From Gemmatimonas phototrophica (GTDB taxonomy: Bacteria > Latescibacterota > UBA2968 > UBA8231), in contig CAMAVQ010000009.1 in NCBI GenBank assembly GCA_945861755.1, positions 1 through 64,000 of the forward strand: a DNA stretch of 64,000 nucleotides, written 5' to 3'. Position numbers and translations under genes: made by a program. The notes below the pieces were generated by a model. That model did no database searches. It saw only the letters and a list, made by a program, of their open reading frames with translations, and was not told the origin of the DNA. The number at the start of each line of letters is the position of its first letter. The first letter of the stretch is position 1. This document shows positions 9,261 through 18,173 of this stretch, piece after piece.

Positions 9261-10385
9261 TCAGCTCCACACGCGGCGGAAGAAGTTCAACAAATTTCCG
9301 TGGGCGATCTTGGCGATCTGCTCCTGGGTGAAGCCGCGGCGCTCGAGCATGCCCAGGAACTTTTGCAGATCGGCGATGGTGTCGTAATCGATGGGTGAGG
9401 TCTCGCGGCCAAAACCGCCGTCCAGGTCGGAGCCGATGGCCACGTGGTCGCAGTTGCCGGTGAGTTGGCAGATGTGGTCGAGGTGCTCGATCACTGCCTT
9501 CATCGAGCGCTTGGCCGTGGGCGGCCAGGTCTCGGGGTGGTCGAAGTTCCAGGCCGGGTTGAGCATGGGCTCGGCGAAGACCATGCCGATCACCCCGCCC
9601 CGGTCGGTGAGGGCGCGGATCATCTCGTCGCTCAAGTGGCGCTGGCCGGGGGTGAGGGCGCGGCAGACGCAGTGGCTGGCGTGTACAGGGCCGTCCCAGT
9701 AGTCGAGGATCTGCCAGAAGCTCAGGTCGGCGGCGTGGGTCAGGTCGAGGACCATGCCGGCAGCGCTCAGGGCGTCCATCAATGGATAGGCGCAGGGGAA
9801 GAGGCCGCCCTGGGTGCCGGTGCCATGGCCCCAGGTGTTGACCCCAAAGTGGGTGATGCCCACCGAGCGCAGGCCCCAGTCCCACCACTGGGCGACGTGG
9901 TCGGGGCCGAGGATGGGATCGGCGCTCTCCATGGAGAGGATGAGGCCCACCGGGGTCTGGGGCATGGGGTTTTCCCAGGCCTTGGCGCTGGCTTCGAGGT
10001 CGGCCAGGGTGCGGATGAAGCGCAGTTCGCCCAGGCGTTCGAGAGCCCTGTAGTAGAAGAGGTGCGATTGGCCGATGGCAGCGGCGCCGGCCTGGGTGCG
10101 CATGCCGTCGTTCATCTTGTTCGACGTGGTTAATTGCACCCGCGACATGATGGTGGAGAGCATGATGCCCACCTGGCCCTGGCGCATGGCCGGCAGGGTG
10201 ACGGTGACGACGCCCTTGCCCATGGGTTCGAGGCCGCGGCGCTCGCGCAGGGAGTCGGGGTGGTCGGGGCCGCGCAGGGGTGTGGGGTCTTCGCGCTCGC
10301 GCAATTCCTGCACGGTGCGGGTCAGGTCGCGGCGGTGGTAGGTGGCGTTGTAGGCCATGTCGAGATGGCCGTCGATGATCAGCAT
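9261..10385 (-). CDS. Membrane-dipeptidase family (peptidase M19) hydrolase, paralogue 2
   Basis: 374 residues, clearly paralogous to the next gene (shared MESADPILGPD, CRALTPGQR, DLDGGFG, DTIADLQ). Metal ligands are kept: H7/D9 (DGHLDMA), E153, H217 (DLTHAAD), H238 (HASHCVCR) and the DLDGG aspartates (about 320-322). It is somewhat longer near the N terminus (PLRGPDHPDSLRERR insertion). It begins nine bases after the enolase-superfamily gene. Side-by-side retention of two diverged copies suggests different substrate stereochemistry or size preference, which is an inference. Confidence 0.88.
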   Translation of the reverse strand: MLIIDGHLDMAYNATYHRRDLTRTVQELREREDPTPLRGPDHPDSLRERRGLEPMGKGVVTVTLPAMRQGQVGIMLSTIMSRVQLTTSNKMNDGMRTQAGAAAIGQSHLFYYRALERLGELRFIRTLADLEASAKAWENPMPQTPVGLILSMESADPILGPDHVAQWWDWGLRSVGITHFGVNTWGHGTGTQGGLFPCAYPLMDALSAAGMVLDLTHAADLSFWQILDYWDGPVHASHCVCRALTPGQRHLSDEMIRALTDRGGVIGMVFAEPMLNPAWNFDHPETWPPTAKRSMKAVIEHLDHICQLTGNCDHVAIGSDLDGGFGRETSPIDYDTIADLQKFLGMLERRGFTQEQIAKIAHGNLLNFFRRVWS

Positions 10386-10394
10386 GAGTACCTC

Positions 10395-11507
10395 TCAGGC
10401 TACGCGGTATTTCTGGATGGTCTCTTCGCGGATGGTCACGCCCAGGCCGGGGCCTTCGGGCAGGTGGACGTAGCCGTCGACCACCGGGAATTTCTCCACG
10501 GTCAGGTCGTGGCGCAGGGGCGAGTCGGCCATGCAGTACTCAAAGATCTCGCCGTGGGGCGCGGCGGCCAGGCCGTGCAGGGAGGCGGCGATGGTGATGC
10601 CGCTCTTGAAGCTGTGGTTGACCACCTTGCGGTGCAGGCGGTGGGCTAGCCGGGCTACCTCGACCATGGTGGAGATGCCGCAGCGGCCCGGATCGGGCTG
10701 CACCCAGTCCAGGCCGCCTTCGACCAGCAGGCGCTCGAAGTCGGGGTAACGCGCCTCGGCCTCGCCGGTGGCGATGGGCAGGGGGCTGGCGGCGCAGAGT
10801 TGGGCGTACCCTCTGATATCTTCTGGATGAAGGGGCTCTTCTAGCCAGAAGGGCCGGAACTCGGCGAACTGGTGGGCGCGTTTGAGCGCGGTCTTCCAGT
10901 CCCAGACCTGGCCGGCGTCGATGAGCACGTCCACCTGGTCGCCGACCCCGCGCCGGGCCTCGCGCACCAGGGCGATGTCGTTGGCCTCGCTCTGGCCCAT
11001 GGGGCCCCAGCCGAACTTGACGGCGGTGAAACCCAGGTCGGCGAAGCGGCGGCCCAGCTCATAGGTCTGGGCCGGGGTGTCGCCGAAGAGGATGGAGCAG
11101 TAGGCGCGGAAGCGGGTTTTATGCGGCCCGCCCAGGAGTTGGTACACGGGGCGGCCGCAGGCTTTGCCGGCGATATCCCACAGGGCGATGTTGACCCCGG
11201 CCATGGCGTGGGCGCCGGCGGCGGTGCGGCCGTAGTAGTTGGCCGCTGCCTGCATACGGTGCATACAGGCGTCGAGGGCCAGGGGATCGGCGCCGGTCAG
11301 GGCATTGGCCAGGCCATTGCAGATCTGGTGGGAGAGGGGCGCTTCGACGATGGCCTTGACCACGGTGGGGCAGGAATCGACTTCGCCCCAGCCGGTGAGG
11401 CCCTCGTCGGTCTCGATCTTGATCAGGCAGGTGTCCTGGGTGCCGTCGCAGGCGGCGGTGACCTGGGGCAGGCGCAGGACGATGGCAGAAACGCGGGTGA
11501 TTTTCAT
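10395..11507 (-). CDS. Mandelate racemase / muconate lactonizing enzyme family protein
   Basis: 370 residues, enolase superfamily: an N-terminal capping domain followed by a TIM barrel. Catalytic elements fall at mandelate-racemase-like positions: K164 (VKFGWG), metal ligands D197, E223 and E249, the D272/H298 dyad (VVNHSFKSG) and E323. The second lysine of the usual KxK motif is a glycine (K164-x-G166), so this is not a canonical two-base racemase. A dehydratase or one-base epimerase acting on a sugar acid or dipeptide-like carboxylate is more likely. It is cytoplasmic and co-directional with two M19 dipeptidases downstream and an outer-membrane protein nine bases upstream. Confidence 0.88.
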   Translation of the reverse strand: MKITRVSAIVLRLPQVTAACDGTQDTCLIKIETDEGLTGWGEVDSCPTVVKAIVEAPLSHQICNGLANALTGADPLALDACMHRMQAAANYYGRTAAGAHAMAGVNIALWDIAGKACGRPVYQLLGGPHKTRFRAYCSILFGDTPAQTYELGRRFADLGFTAVKFGWGPMGQSEANDIALVREARRGVGDQVDVLIDAGQVWDWKTALKRAHQFAEFRPFWLEEPLHPEDIRGYAQLCAASPLPIATGEAEARYPDFERLLVEGGLDWVQPDPGRCGISTMVEVARLAHRLHRKVVNHSFKSGITIAASLHGLAAAPHGEIFEYCMADSPLRHDLTVEKFPVVDGYVHLPEGPGLGVTIREETIQKYRVA

Positions 11508-11516
11508 GGGGTCCTT

Positions 11517-13139
11517 TCAGAAAGTAAACACGGTCTCGATGGTCATCACCTTCTGGCGTTCCAGCACGCCGAGGGCGGTGCGCCGGTAGAGGAAGCGGGT
11601 GTCCCAGCAGAGGGCGACGCCGCTGTTGACTTCTAGGCCCAGCAGGTAGCCGTAGAAGGTGTCGGGGGTGGGATCGAGAAAGCCGTCCTTCTTGCCATTT
11701 TCGTCCAGGTACACGCCGATGTTGTTCTTCTGGTAATAAGCCTGGGCCTGGCGCAGCCGGGGGATGGACTCGAGCAGGTGCTGGGAGAGGCTGGCGTTGG
11801 CGTGGATCTGCTGCTTGGGGTCGTCGCCGCCGGTCAGGTACTGGTAGTCAGCGCTGGCGTCCACCATGCCGCCCAGGTTGGTGCCGGCCTTGCCGAAGAG
11901 GCCGGAAAGGGTCTGGTCGCGGTTCAGGCGGGCGTCCTTGGACTGGGCCTTGCCGCTGGCCACGTCGAGGCGGGCGCGGTCCAGTTCGTAGAGGTTGTCG
12001 AAATAGTTGGAGTCGAAATCCTTCTGGAAGTGGCGGAACTCCAACTGGCCCTTGAAGGGCCCCATACTTAGCAGCAGGCCAGGGGCGCCCAGGCCGAAGC
12101 CCTTGGCTTTGCGGTTGCCGGGTTGCACCCCCTGGCTGTCGGCCTCGGCCAGGGTCAGCCCGTCGTTGTTGTCCAGCAGCAAGGCCACCTGGCCGTAGAG
12201 CTTCAGCTTGAGCTGGCTGCTTTCCACAAGTGGATAGGCCGCGTCGAAGCCGAGGATGCTGAAGAAGTCCCCGCCCACCTGCTCCTTATTGAAGGGCCGC
12301 TTGCGGCTGACCAAGCGGTCCACCGGGAAGACCACGTCGCCGTAATCGGTGTTGAGCTTGGTGAGGTCGGCGACGATGGCCCCCGGCAGGCCGCTGTTGG
12401 GGTCGGCGTCGATGGCGCCGTTGTTGTTGTCATCGCTGTCCAGATCATCGCTTACCCCGTCCCCGTCGTTGTCCAGGGCGCGGCTCTTGTCACCGGGGAA
12501 GGCATCCACCGCATCCGGGTAGCCGTCCCCGTCGCCGTCCACCAGCCCGCCGTACTGGTCCAGATCCACCACATAGGTGAGGCCCAATTCGAGTTTGCCG
12601 GTGGCCTTGGCCGAAACCCGCGCCCCCAGCAGGGCGCTGCTTTCCTGGAAGTCCTGAAAGTTGTTGATCACCCCTTCGACCCCCAGGCCCATGCCGCCGA
12701 TGTCGCGGCGGTGGAACTGGAGCCCGGTTTTCTTGATGCCCGGGTACTGCAGGGTGTTGCGGTACCCGTCCATGATCAGGCCGTATCCTAGCGTGACCTG
12801 GTCGAGGGCGCCCACCTTGACGAAGGTGTTGTCCTGGGGTTTGCCATAGCGCACGTAGTAGAGCTTGCGCAGAAAGGTGTCCGTCGCTTTGGTGGCGGTG
12901 CCAAATTCCCAGCCCCGGTCGCTGATGCCGCCCTGGTTATCGATGAAGAGTTCCACATCGAGGGCCACACCCCACTTGCCGATGGGGATGTCCGGGCGCA
13001 GGCTGAGGCGGTAGAGTTGCTGGTCGCCGACGGTGACGCTGCCCATGCTGGCGCTGTAGCTGGGTTTGAGGCCGGGCTCCTCGGCGGCAGCCAGGGAGGC
13101 GCTGGCCAGGACCAGCAGGCCCCCTAACAATCTATTCAT
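11517..13139 (-). CDS. Putative outer-membrane barrel protein with a calcium-type DGDGD insert
   Basis: 540 residues beginning with a signal peptide (MNRLLGGLLVLASASLAAAE). Alternating amphipathic strands run throughout (GVALDVELFIDNQGG, LEFRHFQ, FLYRRTALGV), and the protein ends ...TIETVFTF with a terminal aromatic residue expected of BAM substrates. A thrombospondin-type-3-like calcium segment sits at about residues 199-248 (VDGDGDGYPD, DNDGDGVSDDLDSDDNNNG), probably an extracellular loop. It precedes the enolase-family gene by nine bases and is the first gene of the operon, so it may be the uptake pore for that pathway's substrate. No specific family was recognised. A GAGGAT ribosome site precedes the ATG. 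Confidence 0.7.
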   Translation of the reverse strand: MNRLLGGLLVLASASLAAAEEPGLKPSYSASMGSVTVGDQQLYRLSLRPDIPIGKWGVALDVELFIDNQGGISDRGWEFGTATKATDTFLRKLYYVRYGKPQDNTFVKVGALDQVTLGYGLIMDGYRNTLQYPGIKKTGLQFHRRDIGGMGLGVEGVINNFQDFQESSALLGARVSAKATGKLELGLTYVVDLDQYGGLVDGDGDGYPDAVDAFPGDKSRALDNDGDGVSDDLDSDDNNNGAIDADPNSGLPGAIVADLTKLNTDYGDVVFPVDRLVSRKRPFNKEQVGGDFFSILGFDAAYPLVESSQLKLKLYGQVALLLDNNDGLTLAEADSQGVQPGNRKAKGFGLGAPGLLLSMGPFKGQLEFRHFQKDFDSNYFDNLYELDRARLDVASGKAQSKDARLNRDQTLSGLFGKAGTNLGGMVDASADYQYLTGGDDPKQQIHANASLSQHLLESIPRLRQAQAYYQKNNIGVYLDENGKKDGFLDPTPDTFYGYLLGLEVNSGVALCWDTRFLYRRTALGVLERQKVMTIETVFTF

Positions 13140-13276
13140 TCAGATATCCTCGGTGTCAGTGAAGGTGCGGGGTATGGAGCGGAGCAAAAATAAGGATACG
13201 GCGGCCCGCAGCGCAAAGTGTGGGTTTGACCGGCCAGGGCTTATATTTCTCTCCGACATTTGCCAGGAGCGGAAAG

Positions 13277-15103
13277 ATGAGCCGGACTTTGAAAGACCTG
13301 ATAGACGAGAGTTTTGACCGCCACGCCGCGCGCACGGCGGTGCGGGTGCTCAAAGGACAGGGCAGTGACTTGAGCTACCAGCCGGTCAGTTACGCCGAGT
13401 TGCACCTGCTGCGCGACCGCCTGGCCGGCAGCCTGGCCGGGCTGGGGCTGCAAAAGGGGCAGCGCTTGGGACTCTTGACGGAGGGCGGATTGGAGTCGGT
13501 GCTGGTCTTTATAGCCGCCGACCTGCTGGGCCTGAGCGCCGTGCCCCTGTGCAACAAGCTGGCCCCGGAGTTGCTGATCCACACCATCCATCACTCGGGG
13601 ATCGAACTGCTTTTCACCGATGCCAAGGGGGAGGAAGTGATGGGGCGCATCGCTTCCTTCATCCGCTCCCCGCTGCGGCGGATACAGATCGAGGGCGAGG
13701 AATGGGCGGGGCTGCTGCGCGCCGACGCTCCGCCCCCGCCGAGGGTGGAGGTGCGGCCCGAGGACGAGTCCAAGGTGCTCTATACCTCGGGTTCGTCTGG
13801 ACTGCCCAAGGGGGTAGTCCAGACCAACGCCAACATCGTCGCCAACGTGGAGGAGGTGTGGGACCTGATCAGCCGGCGCGAGCCCTTCCGGTTCTTCAAG
13901 TCGGCCCCCGATTACCACTCCATGGGCATCCTCAATATTTATTATCCATTGGCCAAGGGCTGGGTGCTGGACCTGGCCCGCTCTCCGGACCGGGTGCTGA
14001 GCGACATTCGTTATTCCGCGCCGGAGGGTTTTCTCACCGTGCCATTAATACTTGACAAGGTTTTCGGCAACGTGCGCAAGGAGATCCAGGCCGGCGGGCT
14101 GAAAGGCCGGCTGATCCAGCGGGCGATCCAGGCCAGGCAGCGGCTGGCGCGGGGCGAGGCCGGGTTGGGGGACCGGCTGGTCGATGCCACCATAGGAAGC
14201 AGGGTGGTGGCCAAGATCCGCGAGCAGCTCAATAAGCGGGTGGGCGCCAACCTGGAAGTACTCATCGTCGGCTCGGCCAAGGCCGATCCAGAAGCGCTCG
14301 ATTTTTTCCAAGAGGTGCTGGGCATCCGCACCTTTGAGGGGTACGGTGTCACCGAATGCGCCCCGTTGATCGCGGCCAACCACCTGGGGGGGCGCAAGGT
14401 GGGCACGGTGGGCCGGCCCCTGATCGAGGTGAAGCTGGTAGGACCGCAGGGAGAGGAAGTGGGACACGGCGACCCGGCGACGGGGCAGTACCGGGGCAGC
14501 AGCGGCCAGGTGGGGGATTTGTGGGCCAGCGGCCCCAACGTGATGAAAGGCTACCTCGACGACCCCGAGCAGACCGCCCGGGTGTTGGTCGAGGACGCGG
14601 CGGGCAAGATCTGGTACCGGACCGGCGATTTGTTCAGCATGGACGAGGAGGGGTTTCTCCGTTTTAGCGGGCGGGTGGGCCGGCAGTTCAAGCTGAGCAA
14701 CGGGGAGTTCATCAACCCCGAACTCCTGGAACGTGTGTACACGCGGGCGTTGCTGGTGGAGCACGTGCTGATCTGGGGCGATCAACACCTGAGCGCGCCC
14801 ATGGCCCTGGTGACGGTGGATGTGGAGGAAGCCAAGAAGATTGTCGATATACCCGGCTTGCCCGTGGAGGACGAAGCTGCGCTGCGCTGCCATCCGGCCC
14901 TGGCCGAGCGGGTGCGCCAGCTCCTGCTCAGGGAGGCGGACGAGGCCGGGCTGCCGGCGTATGAGCGGCCTCAGAAGGTAATCTTGTTACCGGAGCCGCT
15001 CAGCGAGGAGGCCGGCACGCTGACCAAGGGGCTGAAAAAGGTGGTGCCCGGCGAGGTGGTGAAGCGGTATCACCAGGTTATCGAGGCGGCGCTCAAGTCT
15101 TGA
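13277..15103 (+). CDS. Long-chain acyl-CoA synthetase-like AMP-forming ligase
   Basis: 608 residues from an ATG seven bases after AGGAG. An earlier in-frame start at 13220 would add 19 residues with no ribosome site. Adenylate-forming motifs are in order: VLYTSGSSGLPKGV (P-loop), YGVTECAP, YRTGDL, and the hinge region GRVGRQFKLSNGEFINPELL. The latter is typical of FadD/FAA1-type long-chain enzymes and related ligases that activate a carboxylic acid with ATP before CoA transfer. No signal or membrane segment. It is a single-gene unit, divergent from the outer-membrane protein gene, and its last 11 bases overlap the 3' end of the convergent gene at 15093. Confidence 0.87.
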   Translation: MSRTLKDLIDESFDRHAARTAVRVLKGQGSDLSYQPVSYAELHLLRDRLAGSLAGLGLQKGQRLGLLTEGGLESVLVFIAADLLGLSAVPLCNKLAPELLIHTIHHSGIELLFTDAKGEEVMGRIASFIRSPLRRIQIEGEEWAGLLRADAPPPPRVEVRPEDESKVLYTSGSSGLPKGVVQTNANIVANVEEVWDLISRREPFRFFKSAPDYHSMGILNIYYPLAKGWVLDLARSPDRVLSDIRYSAPEGFLTVPLILDKVFGNVRKEIQAGGLKGRLIQRAIQARQRLARGEAGLGDRLVDATIGSRVVAKIREQLNKRVGANLEVLIVGSAKADPEALDFFQEVLGIRTFEGYGVTECAPLIAANHLGGRKVGTVGRPLIEVKLVGPQGEEVGHGDPATGQYRGSSGQVGDLWASGPNVMKGYLDDPEQTARVLVEDAAGKIWYRTGDLFSMDEEGFLRFSGRVGRQFKLSNGEFINPELLERVYTRALLVEHVLIWGDQHLSAPMALVTVDVEEAKKIVDIPGLPVEDEAALRCHPALAERVRQLLLREADEAGLPAYERPQKVILLPEPLSEEAGTLTKGLKKVVPGEVVKRYHQVIEAALKS

Positions 15104-16199
15104 GGCAGTGCCACAGATTCTGCAGCAGCACCCGGTTGTCCCCGCCCAAATAGGACAGTTCCCCGCCCATACGGCTGAAGGATTTGCAGAAGCGCAGGTA
15201 GTAGGCCGGATCGCTCTGGGGCGGTTCGCCCTTGGACCAGTCCCAGGAGAGCGGGGCCAGGTCGTTGACGGCGATGTAGGGCCGCAGGATTTTCTGGCCC
15301 TCTTGCAGGCGCAGGTCGTTGGCGATGGAAAGGGCTTTCTCAAAGACCTGGGGGGCCATGATCGCCGAGCCCACCGAGAGGAAAACGCCGCCCTCCAACT
15401 TGCTCACGCTGGCGGCAAAGACCTGATAGTCGATGCCGGCCCCCCGGCCCAGGATGGCGCCGTTGGCCATTGGGTGGTTGTAGACGATGTCGTAGCCGAT
15501 GCCGGGGTGTACGGTGAGGGGCACGCTTAGGCGGAAGGCATTGGCGGTGAGGGAGAACTCTTTGTGGGCATGGGGCACCTGCCAGGGGCCGGGATGCAGG
15601 TCGAAGCGGGCCATGGCCTGCAGCAGTTCGGCGCGGGCCGGCATGTGTTCGTCGTCGACGGGGTTGCGGCTCCAGTCGGCCAGTGCGGCAGCCAGTTCCT
15701 CCCGGGCCGGCAGTTGGCAACCCTCCTCCCAGATGAATTTCCCCAGCGCTTCGCCGTAGCCCCTGCCCTCTAGGCTGCCGGCCAGCACCGCCAGGTGGAT
15801 ATAGAGGCCGGTCTCCTGCCAGGCGCCGAAACAGCCTTGGGCCACATGGGCGCGCACATCTTCCTCGGAACGGCCCTGGAAGGCGTATTCCCAGTCGTGG
15901 ATGGTGCCGGCCCCGTTGGTGGCCAGGTGGGTGATCCAGCTTCCTTCCAGCAGGCGGGTTACCACCGGACCCAGGCCGTTTTTGACCAGGTGGGCCCCGT
16001 ACGCCAGGATCACCGCGGCACCCTGTTGGCGGGCTTTGCGGATGCGCGCCGCTAGCTGGGCGATGCCGGCGGCCATGGTGCCCGGTTCAGGCGGAGGAGC
16101 GTCGGGGTCGACGCGGATTTCTTCGATGGTGTGTTTGCTCTGGCGGGTGGCCAGGGGCCGGACGCGGATCTGGCGCGGGTCGATGCGCTTATAGGGCAT
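15093..16199 (-). CDS. Conserved protein of unknown function, kinase-operon partner
   Basis: 368 residues, cytoplasmic, not confidently recognised. It has a Rossmann-like stretch (QGAAVILAYGAHLVKNGLGP) followed by ATNGAGTIHDWEYAFQGRSE and a glycine-rich C-terminal block (GGVFLSVGSAIMAPQVFEKAL). The NGAGTIHDWE segment is loosely reminiscent of deoxyhypusine-synthase-like proteins; this is a weak impression. The start overlaps the kinase gene's end by 11 bases, so the HAD, kinase and this protein form one translationally coupled operon. That suggests an enzyme of the same sugar or sugar-phosphate route. Confidence 0.6.
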   Translation of the reverse strand: MPYKRIDPRQIRVRPLATRQSKHTIEEIRVDPDAPPPEPGTMAAGIAQLAARIRKARQQGAAVILAYGAHLVKNGLGPVVTRLLEGSWITHLATNGAGTIHDWEYAFQGRSEEDVRAHVAQGCFGAWQETGLYIHLAVLAGSLEGRGYGEALGKFIWEEGCQLPAREELAAALADWSRNPVDDEHMPARAELLQAMARFDLHPGPWQVPHAHKEFSLTANAFRLSVPLTVHPGIGYDIVYNHPMANGAILGRGAGIDYQVFAASVSKLEGGVFLSVGSAIMAPQVFEKALSIANDLRLQEGQKILRPYIAVNDLAPLSWDWSKGEPPQSDPAYYLRFCKSFSRMGGELSYLGGDNRVLLQNLWHCLKT

Positions 16200-17238
16200 G
16201 GCGCAGTTCCCGGTAACGGCGCAGGATCTGGGTGGGCGAAGCAGTGCCGGTGGTCCCCAGTTGCTGGATGGTGATGGAGGCGGTCAGGTTGGCGATGAGA
16301 GCTGCCTCGCCTAATTCGGCGCCGGCGCTCAGGGCGGCGACCAGCGCCGCGGAGGTGGAATCTCCGGCCCCCACTGGGTCGATGGGGCCCGCGACGCGAA
16401 AGGCGGCAATGTGTTCCACCGGGTTGCCCTGAGCCACCAACATACCCCGTTCCCCCAGGGTGAGGAAGACCGGGCGGCGGCTGCGGCGGGAGAGAGCCTG
16501 GGCATGGGCCGTGGAGGTGCGCAGAGAAGGTGGGCGGCGGCTGGTGCTGCCCAGAGCGCGGGCGGCCTCGAACTGGTTGGGTTTGATCATCACCTGGCGA
16601 AAGAGGCCGATGAGTTGGCGCGAGTCGGCCAGGAAGATCTGGTCGGGCCGCTGGCGGGCTTGTTCGGCCAGGAAGCGCCGCACTCGCGCGGTGAGCACCC
16701 CACAACCGGGCTCGCTCACTTGGTCCAGCAGGACGACACCGTGCCAGGTGGGCAGCTGTTCTTTGAGGTGGGCGATGAGTTGGTCTTGTAGATCGCGCGG
16801 GGTGGGCCGGCGGTTCTTGGTGTCGAGGCGCTCCAACTCTTCGCGCACCGGCAGGCCGGGGCGGGCGCTGTCCACATAGCAGGGTTTGCCGTAGGTGGGG
16901 GTGAAGCGATCCGGGCGGCTGAAGAAGCCGTCGAGGTGGAGCCCCAGGCCTTTCATGGCCCGGCGCAGCTCGAAGCCTTCGCCGTCATCGCCGCAGAAAC
17001 CCACGGCCTCCACCGTGCCCACGCCCAGGGCGGCGAGGTTGGCGGCCACGGTGCCGGCGGCGCCGGCCTGGCGGCGGGTGCGCACCACCTGGTAGCAGGT
17101 GCGGCCGGTTTCGAGCGAGCGCTCGTCGAGCCGGGGGTCACAATCGTAGTACGCGTCGAGGAAGAAGTCGCCGACCACCCCGATGCGCAGGTCAGCAAAG
17201 GAGCGGAGCAGGTGGCGCAGGCGCGATTCAGTCAGCAT
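16189..17238 (-). CDS. PfkB/ribokinase-family sugar kinase (heptose-kinase-like)
   Basis: 349 residues with the ribokinase fold. RIGVVGDFFLDAYYD at the N terminus resembles the RfaE/HldE kinase domain. AGAAGTVAANLAALG forms the substrate lid region, and PVGAGDSTSAALVAAL carries the anion hole and catalytic aspartate. The chosen ATG (17238) overlaps the stop of the upstream HAD gene (TGATG); a longer start at 17289 would lie inside that gene. Family members phosphorylate sugars or sugar phosphates. With a HAD phosphatase upstream, a heptose-type activation route (kinase plus phosphatase) for cell-surface glycan is plausible but unproven. Confidence 0.82.
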   Translation of the reverse strand: MLTESRLRHLLRSFADLRIGVVGDFFLDAYYDCDPRLDERSLETGRTCYQVVRTRRQAGAAGTVAANLAALGVGTVEAVGFCGDDGEGFELRRAMKGLGLHLDGFFSRPDRFTPTYGKPCYVDSARPGLPVREELERLDTKNRRPTPRDLQDQLIAHLKEQLPTWHGVVLLDQVSEPGCGVLTARVRRFLAEQARQRPDQIFLADSRQLIGLFRQVMIKPNQFEAARALGSTSRRPPSLRTSTAHAQALSRRSRRPVFLTLGERGMLVAQGNPVEHIAAFRVAGPIDPVGAGDSTSAALVAALSAGAELGEAALIANLTASITIQQLGTTGTASPTQILRRYRELRHAL

Positions 17239-18080
17239 CAATCCACCTCGCCGAACAGGTAGGCCAGTAGGAGCTGACTCTCCTGCCAATTGGGGACCAG
17301 TAGGTCAGCGCCCACCTCCAGCAGGCGGCTTTTCTTCCATTCGTCCCATTCCTGGGTCCCGTCCTCGCAGGTGGCGGCGCCTACTGCCAGGCCCCCCACC
17401 TCTTTGGTATTGTCGATCTCCACATACCCATCGCCGAAGGCGACCAACTCGGGGCCGTGCAGGTGGTTCTCGGCGATGATGCGGGCGATGAGCAGTTTCT
17501 TGGTGGAACTTTTATAGTCCTCCTGCGCCCCGTAGATGCGATCGGCGAAATAGGGGGCTACCCCCAGCAAACCGGCCTCCTCGACCACGAATGGATGGTC
17601 CGTGCCGCTGGCCAAATAGCAGGTGACACCCCGGCGGGCCAGATTATCCAGTAGTTCGATGCTGGCGGGCACCAGGTACGCGGCGGGGGCTTCCCGGCGC
17701 TGGCGCAGGGCGTCGAGCCGGTCGCGGATGCACTCTCCCAGTCGGCGCAGGTATTCCCATTTGTATTCGGCGGCCGGTTGGGGAGTGCCACCGAGCCGGC
17801 GCACTTCGGCCTCCAGGTGCAGCATCTGGTAGATGGTCTGCTCGCCGGTGAGGCGGGTGATGTACTCGCGGGAGAAATGATGCCAACCCTCGGGTGGAGG
17901 TGCGGCGGGGGTGCGGGACAATTCCTCGACGGCATGGATGATCATCACCTCTTGCCAGCCGGTCCGCAGCAGGGAGAGGGTGCCGTCGAAATCGAAAACC
18001 GCGTGGCGGATGTGACCGCGCTGAATTTCGGGATGGTGGACCTCGATGGTGCGGCCCAGGATGCGGGGTGGAGTTTTCAT
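17238..18080 (-). CDS. HAD-superfamily hydrolase
   Basis: 280 residues. Motif I is DFDGTLS with nucleophile D30 and acid/base D32, motif II is YLASGTD, motif III lysine is near YKSSTKK, and motif IV is VAFGDGYVEID. The large cap between about residues 40 and 150 suggests a C1-type small-molecule phosphatase. The frame stays open upstream, but that part merely translates repeat copy B, so the ATG at 18080 is the sensible start; it has no obvious ribosome site. It heads the three-gene operon with the PfkB kinase and the unknown protein, likely supplying phosphate removal in the same pathway. Confidence 0.8.
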   Translation of the reverse strand: MKTPPRILGRTIEVHHPEIQRGHIRHAVFDFDGTLSLLRTGWQEVMIIHAVEELSRTPAAPPPEGWHHFSREYITRLTGEQTIYQMLHLEAEVRRLGGTPQPAAEYKWEYLRRLGECIRDRLDALRQRREAPAAYLVPASIELLDNLARRGVTCYLASGTDHPFVVEEAGLLGVAPYFADRIYGAQEDYKSSTKKLLIARIIAENHLHGPELVAFGDGYVEIDNTKEVGGLAVGAATCEDGTQEWDEWKKSRLLEVGADLLVPNWQESQLLLAYLFGEVD

Positions 18081-18127
18081 TAGGAACGCAAGAGTAGGAG
18101 GAGGGTGGATGGCTGTCAAGGTGCCCA

Positions 18128-18160
18128 CCGGGTAGGCGGCAGGGAGTGGCCCTGGAGACC
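18128..18160 (+). repeat. Outer sub-motif of the dispersed repeat
   Basis: GGGAGTGGCCCTGGAGAC is a degenerate duplicate of the start of copy B (GGGAGATGACCCTGGAGAC), 31 bases upstream of it, giving a partial tandem. A comparable sub-motif lies at about 8056-8083. Confidence 0.55.
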
Positions 18161-18173
18161 ATACTGTAGGCGG

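Noticed and set aside
15093-15103. Functional overlap of two convergent genes
   Set aside because: An 11-base overlap of 3' ends is ordinary in compact genomes and carries no further signal.
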